DNA from: a virus
DNA length: 27,729 nt
Strand: one strand, 5' to 3'
Virus record (IMG/VR): IMGVR_UViG_3300025120_000417
Location: 1-27,729 of that record
Positions 24,001 to 27,729 of the stretch are shown here, in pieces (position 1 is the stretch's first letter; each line of letters opens with the position of its first letter). Below the pieces are notes generated by a model. That model searched no databases. It was given only the letters and a program-made list of their open reading frames with translations, and was not told the origin of the DNA. A program made the position numbers and the translations under genes.

Positions 24001-24103
24001 CTTTACCATAAATGATCTCTGTAGTAGTACGTTTAAGTCCTTTTATAAACTTAGTAGTAGAATCATCTGCTTTGTTAACTGATTTTTTTAGTCCGTTAGG
24101 CAT
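21074..24103 (-). CDS. Large baseplate-hub region structural protein with hydrophobic helical core
   Basis: The 1009-residue protein begins with a basic segment and a predicted mixed domain (about 50-265). A long nearly continuous helical region follows (350-520) with a strongly hydrophobic part at 395-465 (such as IIVKFAKFIEG, TMVLALLRTVSQILK, VLKIVIKVVKAVIKFLP). Then come a beta-rich segment (about 560-740), a low-complexity region and a very basic tail (KVKVKRKRGRKK). The hydrophobic helices recall tape-measure or pore-forming proteins. The location, between the beta-helical spike gene and gp25, is that of hub genes in contractile phages. T4 gp29 (590 residues) is the nearest functional comparison, but I see no direct sequence match. 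Its start overlaps the spike stop by 1 nt (TAATG). Confidence 0.6.
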   Translation of the reverse strand: MPNGLKKSVNKADDSTTKFIKGLKRTTTEIIYGKGKTATTFVNFSDSQERQQFIKGIKNIRNNPGIVPITSTIKVFNTYNVCSPLQFLATQAFPPGSKVADGIAKFEGKVGDLLNLFKKFQFIQGNQNAEGVFGIPDPLDPDAPVLIPFQIGNIAVVITSDQPGGDIQAPIHKGSQVIVKQVDDPKVGSKMIGNVLRSFPITSEDVGGLDDSAFGVGYQIEVTSISPAEPPYIKDKNGNTQVDANKDPIPRGFEFFKIEFESDPSATDVRELATELNGLNNAIRELGVEDLRNNVNALPSTIPFIGKLKEPFQVFLNSVDQTSPTLGAVATEAGGVQAALAGGLSAQEVIDRVRVLKDLQNKILPFTNVTSFIEEKFKKEIEDVNNLLVDAIPYDQLAAFVGIIVKFAKFIEGTITMVLALLRTVSQILKTISTILKVLKIVIKVVKAVIKFLPAAFIPVGAIQVITEKLEWVEQALGTAIDFLDKAAKIVDALISSLELIKRFLTVFIKETAKFQEKLDSCNNTPEELTNSLNGALRNSFTALQSLLTVTPNKGVKTFQQSQAVTNLINATDDNVTILTLEDGSLMFLPGSVYGFDGDGNIVFNGKLTSGATGIVFDDARGQDLRDLFAEGNQLQYYTYNKFTDKNRGLLEAAEENFFKIQPKPADPEDRFGNFAEFYLGYTLKIQEERPIDKNSNSLIRRRGIALDSAGKITVATELTFSTDISTIIQELKLQLKRNTNDGTMGINTPDKDSNQIDDDSAIELAKTTGANSLAISNLKAEQSNRAASLPGLKNNNDVTPTEIRTGNEDYIPMAAEGTIPASSTPNPSVKQRPIDTQVLIQEPLNEFIASNPSLAKIQNSYNILSGASSNQISSILSQPGVENLSEAELIATLKESILSEIDPNPDKVNEINRKTTQWYGGLEGKARSDWEILVARSAGTKTTPPPFEEYFETIVEQELPKWIRLLLRQRYTETEVEFGISQEEIREEYRITIDGTKVKVKRKRGRKK

Positions 24104-24786
24104 TACTTGGTAAAATTAGTTTTTGATAATATGTCTGATAACCCATCGTTTAGACCCTTAAATGCTTTTTCCATACCAACTGCTGCTGTTACTACTGATG
24201 TTATTTGTGTATTGTTACTATCAACTGCCTCTTTCATATCCCTTACTACTAGTTCTGTCATAATAATACAAAATTCATTTAATAGATTTGCTAATTCATC
24301 TCCTTTTACTAAGGGGTGTGAAGCATCTAAACCTAACCTAATTTCAGGTGAATTTATAATACACATACCATTACTATCCAAATTAATAGTTCCACTAGAT
24401 GATATACCTACTGCTTTTTTTCCTATAATAAACGTTGAATCTTCCTTTGAATTAATTAAAACTCTACCTGAATCTATAATTATTTGGTTACCTCTATAAG
24501 GAAATTCAGGTTGATATGGGGTAATCTTTTTAGTAGGTGTTTTTTCTTTTACTTTGGCTTGGCTAGTTGCTTTAGTAGCTTCTGCTTCATTAATAGGAAC
24601 ATCAGAGGACTCTAATTCAGGCACTTCTATTTCAGGAACATCTACTGTTAAGTTTTTTGTTTTTGCTAAAGCTTTTTTTCTTTTTCTTGATCCAAATAAG
24701 GCATATGTCATTCCCTCAGGCACACCTAAAGATTGTTGATAAAAATCAACTAATTGGTTAAATATGTCAAATATAATATCAATCAT
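24103..24786 (-). CDS. Baseplate spike protein, beta-helical (gp5 C-terminal/gpV-like)
   Basis: In the 227-residue protein, residues 99-152 are short alternating beta strands (NQIIIDSGRVLINSKEDSTF, KKAVGISSSGTINLDSNG, CIINSPEIRLG). This is the pattern of membrane-piercing spike proteins such as T4 gp5 C-terminus and P2 gpV. It is followed by HPLVKGDELANLL, a segment often seen after such spikes, and a helical tail. Residues 1-30 are helical and hydrophobic, and 45-95 form a Pro/Glu/Lys linker. There is no lysozyme domain. It overlaps the upstream OB-like hub gene by 8 nt, suggesting the two make one spike complex. Confidence 0.68.
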   Translation of the reverse strand: MIDIIFDIFNQLVDFYQQSLGVPEGMTYALFGSRKRKKALAKTKNLTVDVPEIEVPELESSDVPINEAEATKATSQAKVKEKTPTKKITPYQPEFPYRGNQIIIDSGRVLINSKEDSTFIIGKKAVGISSSGTINLDSNGMCIINSPEIRLGLDASHPLVKGDELANLLNEFCIIMTELVVRDMKEAVDSNNTQITSVVTAAVGMEKAFKGLNDGLSDILSKTNFTK

Positions 24787-25780
24787 TAGATCCTGTATTT
24801 TCTGTTGGTTCTTTTGGTTCTACATTTACTATATCAGAAACACTACCTGTAGAATCTGCTTCTTTTGCACTTATAGTAGGACCATTTAATGGTATTTCTT
24901 GCAATATTTTCGTAGTACTAGCAATAGGTGTAGCATCTACACCAAAAGATGCGAAATTTGTTGAAGCTAATGCAACTGGTATGGTTTGTCCTGAAGTGAG
25001 ATAAATTGATGAATCGTCAGTTTGAATGTCTTCATATATAGGAAACCAATTATTGAAAGCATCTTCTACACCTTGTCCGTTTCTTAATATAGTAATAGGT
25101 TTTCCATCTGAACCTTCTTGACTCCATGGACTTTGAGTATTACTACCTGATACTCTAGCTGTAGATGAAAATCTTAATGAATTTCCAAAACGCCCTTCCA
25201 TTAAAACATCACCTTCTACAGGATATAAATTACGTATTGTAGATTTTTCTACAAAAGTTTTACCAGGTAGGGGTTCTGTTATTACTTGTTCTTCTGTGTT
25301 TTGAATACCTTCTGCTACAGTTTCTGTATTAATATTATTTTTAGTATCTGAAGCTGAGCTATTAATTGAAGGTAACATATTTAGGTGACTTCTATTCCAA
25401 ACGGTAGTTGTTGAATAAAAATATTGGATAGAATCACTATCTCCAGATTGGAGTGATTTTGGAGAAGGGCCTGAATGTATTAAGACAATCTCATGTAATG
25501 CAGGGATTTTTTTTATATTATTATCTAAAGGAATAGCTATACTACCTTGTGGGAAAGTAGTTCCGGGGTTATTAGATGAACGGTTTAAAGTTTCAAATTT
25601 AATACACCCAATATTAGCCCAACCACCTGAGGTTTGGAATATAGATTGTCCTTCACCCGATGGTTCTATATTAACATCAATAACCCTAGCAAAAAATGAT
25701 TTACTACTATCTAAATTTGATAGTAAAGGGGTTTTTGAGGCAATAGCAGAGTTCCCTAAAGTAGGAAAATTTTTACTCAT
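24779..25780 (-). CDS. Baseplate hub/spike protein with OB-fold-like N-terminus
   Basis: In the 333-residue protein, residues 27-103 (KSFFARVIDVNIEP, IGCIKFETLNR, AIPLDNNIKKIPALHEIVLIH) look like an OB fold of the gp5/VgrG type. A linker rich in Asn/Thr/Glu (about 135-170) is followed by NLYPVEGDVLMEGRFGNSLRFS (185-206), KPITILRNGQG and DDSSIYLTSGQTIPV (about 255-269). These motifs are familiar from hub proteins of T4-like aquatic phages. No lysozyme residues are visible, unlike T4 gp5. It probably docks the beta-helical spike encoded next to it. It overlaps the neighbouring genes by 8 nt at both ends. Confidence 0.62.
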   Translation of the reverse strand: MSKNFPTLGNSAIASKTPLLSNLDSSKSFFARVIDVNIEPSGEGQSIFQTSGGWANIGCIKFETLNRSSNNPGTTFPQGSIAIPLDNNIKKIPALHEIVLIHSGPSPKSLQSGDSDSIQYFYSTTTVWNRSHLNMLPSINSSASDTKNNINTETVAEGIQNTEEQVITEPLPGKTFVEKSTIRNLYPVEGDVLMEGRFGNSLRFSSTARVSGSNTQSPWSQEGSDGKPITILRNGQGVEDAFNNWFPIYEDIQTDDSSIYLTSGQTIPVALASTNFASFGVDATPIASTTKILQEIPLNGPTISAKEADSTGSVSDIVNVEPKEPTENTGSND

Positions 25781-26141
25781 TAGCTATTTGTTCTATTTTT
25801 ACTTCTTCTACTTTTTGATCTAATTCTTGGAGAGAGCTAAATAACATTTCTTTATCTTCATCTGAAAGAATTTCATCGGTATCAGCCATTTTACTATTCA
25901 TAGCACGTTGGACAATACCAGCCATTTTAATTAGAGCATCATCATTTTTAATAGCCAACTCCATATATTCTTTAATTAATGGAACAATCATTGTTGCTTC
26001 ACCAGGGGAAGTAATTAAGGGTTTTAATCCTTCTATTAAAGAACGAAGTTGAACCTCTTTGTCTTTTTGGTTTACGTGTATTTCTTTTAGGAGATCAGAG
26101 AAACTTTTCTTCCCAAATAACGTTACTTGTTGAAAATCCAT
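25773..26141 (-). CDS. Helical phage protein of unknown function
   Basis: The 122-residue protein appears almost entirely helical, with an N-terminal FQQVTLFGKKSFSDLLKEIH, a central LRSLIEGLKPLITSPGEA and IKEYMELAIKNDDALIKMAGIVQRAM, and an acidic coiled-coil-like C-terminus. There is no metal site, signal peptide or membrane helix. It opens the hub-gene unit after a promoter-like element, so a virion assembly or chaperone role is likely. Similar proteins are, to my recollection, widespread in T4-like aquatic phages without an assigned function. Confidence 0.62.
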   Translation of the reverse strand: MDFQQVTLFGKKSFSDLLKEIHVNQKDKEVQLRSLIEGLKPLITSPGEATMIVPLIKEYMELAIKNDDALIKMAGIVQRAMNSKMADTDEILSDEDKEMLFSSLQELDQKVEEVKIEQIANE

Positions 26142-26155
26142 AAGCTGTGCTTTGG

Positions 26156-26166
26156 ATATAAATATA
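26156..26166 (-). promoter_or_regulatory. Putative late promoter element before the hub operon
   Basis: The minus strand reads TATATTTATAT, ending 14 nt before the ATG at 26141, in the 39-nt gap after the late sigma factor gene. It is identical to the elements at 1561-1571 and 11447-11457. Confidence 0.42.
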
Positions 26167-26180
26167 GATATATTAGAAGT

Positions 26181-26990
26181 TTAATACCTCATACTAACAT
26201 ACCCATGTTCAACATATTGGACCATTAGTTTTTTATATATCTTCCTCATTTTTTTTATTACTTTAGTAATTTGTGGAGTAGCTTGATCTGTCATTTCCCT
26301 TATATAGATGTATATAGCTTTTTTATTAAATAATTCTATATTTTCTCTTTTACGAAATAATTCTATTATAGCGTCAGCTGTTTTAGCATCTTCTTCTTTT
26401 GGGAAATGAGAAAATAAATGTAAATCCATATATTTAATTAAAAATTCTATAAATTCAGTTGCTTCATCTTTATTTTTATCAAGAAACTTTGAATTGTTAA
26501 CTAGGTCAATTGTTATTGATTGGTCTTTATCAATTGCATCTACTTCGGCTCTTTGTTTTAGTTTTTTATAATTGTTGTTATTATAAAGAATTAAATAGCG
26601 TTTTGCTATAGTACCAAAATATGAAAAAGCCTTACCTTTTTCTTGCTTATATAAGTGAAGTTTCTCTAAAAGAAAAGCAGTTACTTCATGTTGCAACTCA
26701 CCTATGGTATCTACTTCTGTATAGTAGAATTTGAATGTGTGAATAATATTTTCTGTTAACTTATGAAAACCATACCATATACGTTCATTATATATTTTAT
26801 TACGTTTATCTTGGTCTTTAGTATTCAAATACTCTATAATAGCTTCTTCAGTATCAGCAGTAAAGTATTGGTTTTTAGTTTTAGGTCTTCTTTGTCTTAA
26901 AGTACCTTTTTTTGTATATTGGGGTCCTTCATCTTTTTGAGGTACAGCTAGAATTTTACCCTCAAGAGATTCGTCTAATGGTGCAATCAT
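26181..26990 (-). CDS. 55: Late-transcription sigma factor, T4 gp55-like
   Basis: The 269-residue protein has a sigma-70 region-2-like core at about 70-137. It contains YGFHKLTENIIHTFKFYY, GELQHEVTAFLLEKLHLY and KGKAFSYFGTIAKRYLI, where the last segment is the conserved gp55-type signature. A basic C-terminal helix pair (about 222-256, KKAIYIYIREM...ITKVIKKMRKIYKKL) could act as a DNA-binding or RNA-polymerase-binding element. T4 gp55 (185 residues) recruits host RNA polymerase to TATAAATA late promoters with the sliding clamp; this protein is longer because of a basic N-terminal extension. No obvious gp55-type clamp-binding tail is seen at the end. It abuts the upstream membrane-protein gene (TAAATG). 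Confidence 0.82.
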   Translation of the reverse strand: MIAPLDESLEGKILAVPQKDEGPQYTKKGTLRQRRPKTKNQYFTADTEEAIIEYLNTKDQDKRNKIYNERIWYGFHKLTENIIHTFKFYYTEVDTIGELQHEVTAFLLEKLHLYKQEKGKAFSYFGTIAKRYLILYNNNNYKKLKQRAEVDAIDKDQSITIDLVNNSKFLDKNKDEATEFIEFLIKYMDLHLFSHFPKEEDAKTADAIIELFRKRENIELFNKKAIYIYIREMTDQATPQITKVIKKMRKIYKKLMVQYVEHGYVSMRY

Positions 26991-27287
26991 TTATTTGTTA
27001 ATATTGTACTCGTTTATAAGCTCTTGAATCTCTTTTATGCCTTTAAAAAACCACCCTATTTCATCATCTGATTCAAATATTTGTTTTGAATCAATTTCTT
27101 TAATTTTACGATCTGATTCGGACATTATAGTAGATATAGTTTCTATATAAGTGTCCCTTTTAACTATTGCATCTTCTAGTTTTTCATTTTTTTTCATCAA
27201 ATTCCAAATAATATAGGAAATTGTTCCGAAAATAAGAAGGCCAACATTAATTAAAATCAAATTGTAAGTTTGGATAATTTCTAACAT
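26991..27287 (-). CDS. Small membrane-anchored coiled-coil protein
   Basis: The 98-residue protein has one N-terminal transmembrane helix (about 8-30, ILINVGLLIFGTISYIIWNL) followed by a charged helical region (KKNEKLEDAIVKRDTYIETI) and an acidic C-terminal block (FESDDEIGWFFKGIKEIQELINEY). The layout resembles an i-spanin or other small phage membrane protein, but no outer-membrane partner is seen. The DDEIGWFFKGIKEI segment looks conserved and could bind a partner. It abuts the HD-hydrolase-like gene and the late sigma gene, both at TAAATG junctions. Confidence 0.62.
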   Translation of the reverse strand: MLEIIQTYNLILINVGLLIFGTISYIIWNLMKKNEKLEDAIVKRDTYIETISTIMSESDRKIKEIDSKQIFESDDEIGWFFKGIKEIQELINEYNINK

Positions 27288-27729
27288 TTAGAGATTCTTT
27301 ACTAAATTCATTAAATTGTCATTATTAGAACCTATTTTATCTAAGTTATTATTAACTCGATCTTGCTTTGTTTGTTTTGGTTTTGGTTGATTACTGAAAG
27401 TATCTAACCATTCCCTTTCAAATTCAATCCTAGCAGCCATAAGGTCTGCTTGGTGTAGAATAAAAGGGAGTGAAGTACGTGGTTTAGTTTCGGGCATATA
27501 TCCTTTAAGATAAGGTTGGTTTGCCTCATCATATAAACCATCGTGTGTTTTAATAGCAATCCATTCGTTTGTAGTTAATTGGATTCCTGCTTGTTGTAAT
27601 AAGAATAAACCTCTGTCTGGGACAGTCATATATTCATTTGATGTATTGAAGGTGTACATCTCACCTAAATTTTTCTTCCTCCATTCATCCTTAGATGGAA
27701 AAACAGAAGTATGTTCTAAAGAACCAATT
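27288..27729 (-). CDS. HD-type phosphohydrolase-like protein, 5' end outside window
   Basis: The reading frame is open through the right edge: the 23 codons upstream of the ATG at 27659 have no stop (LEHTSVFPSKDEWRKKNLGE precedes that Met). The true start therefore lies outside the window, and the ATG at 27659 is internal. Visible parts include VPDRGLFLLQQAGIQLTTNE, IAIKTHDGLYDEANQPYL and PFILHQADLMAARIEFEREW. This is the C-terminal half of a phage HD-domain protein (the HQAD helix supplies late metal or phosphate contacts); the HD pair itself would be upstream. A Lys/Gln/Pro linker and a short helix end the protein. Nucleotide or ppGpp hydrolysis is possible, and the substrate is unknown. 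Confidence 0.65.
   Translation of the reverse strand, partial: IGSLEHTSVFPSKDEWRKKNLGEMYTFNTSNEYMTVPDRGLFLLQQAGIQLTTNEWIAIKTHDGLYDEANQPYLKGYMPETKPRTSLPFILHQADLMAARIEFEREWLDTFSNQPKPKQTKQDRVNNNLDKIGSNNDNLMNLVKNL

Noticed and set aside
24107-24499. Plus-strand reading frame of 130 codons
   Set aside because: It is the antisense of the beta-helical spike gene, has no family resemblance, and every other gene is on the minus strand.

Overview
The window is a compact, AT-rich (about 30% G+C by eye) stretch of a T4-like, contractile-tailed phage genome (a myovirus). Every supported gene lies on the minus strand, and most junctions are adjacent or overlap by 1-14 nt. T4-superfamily markers are a baseplate wedge protein like gp6, a gp25-like wedge protein, a late sigma factor like gp55, a TOPRIM primase and a SegE-like GIY-YIG endonuclease. 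The host is probably a member of the Bacteroidetes, most likely a flavobacterium. One tail-fibre protein carries SprB-like repeats, a family typical of gliding-bacteria adhesins. Almost no start codon has a Shine-Dalgarno sequence; A/T-rich leaders are found instead, as is usual in that phylum. The host call is an inference.

In the direction of transcription (right to left) the layout is as follows. (1) 27729-26181: a 5'-truncated HD-type hydrolase, a small membrane protein and the gp55-like late sigma factor. (2) 26141-21074: a helical protein of unknown function, an OB-like hub/spike protein, a beta-helical spike tip and a 1009-residue structural protein with a long hydrophobic helical core. 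(3) 21054-11472: a small protein with an IREE-type leader, gp25, gp6, a DNRLRE/CBM96-like structural protein, a short coiled-coil protein and a 1790-residue wedge protein with a tail-protein-I-like segment and a LamG-like domain. (4) 11430-3985: the adhesion module, comprising a 219-residue structural protein, a 348-residue fibre/baseplate protein, the 1087-residue fibre with SprB-like repeats, a 575-residue Pro-hinged Cys-repeat adhesin, a 99-residue paralogue of the 348-residue protein's C-terminus and a SegE-like endonuclease. (5) 3954-1596: primase, PD-(D/E)XK nuclease and a 2OG-Fe(II) oxygenase-like protein. (6) 1543-1: a zeta-toxin-like P-loop kinase and an NMNAT-like nucleotidyltransferase that runs off the left edge.

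The five intergenic gaps of 19 nt or more separate these six blocks. Each contains a TATATTTATAT-like element; in four of them it sits 14-17 nt before the start codon. Together with the gp55-like gene this suggests a set of phage late promoters, but the core is the reverse complement of the T4 TATAAATA box. Blocks 2-4 would build the baseplate and fibres, block 5 serves replication and recombination, and block 6 looks like accessory nucleotide/NAD metabolism. The two block-6 enzymes start with short leaders that contain (L/I)xE sites, which raises the possibility that they are packaged in the capsid. No tRNA, CRISPR array, integrase or insertion sequence was seen, and no stretch above 300 nt lacks a gene.
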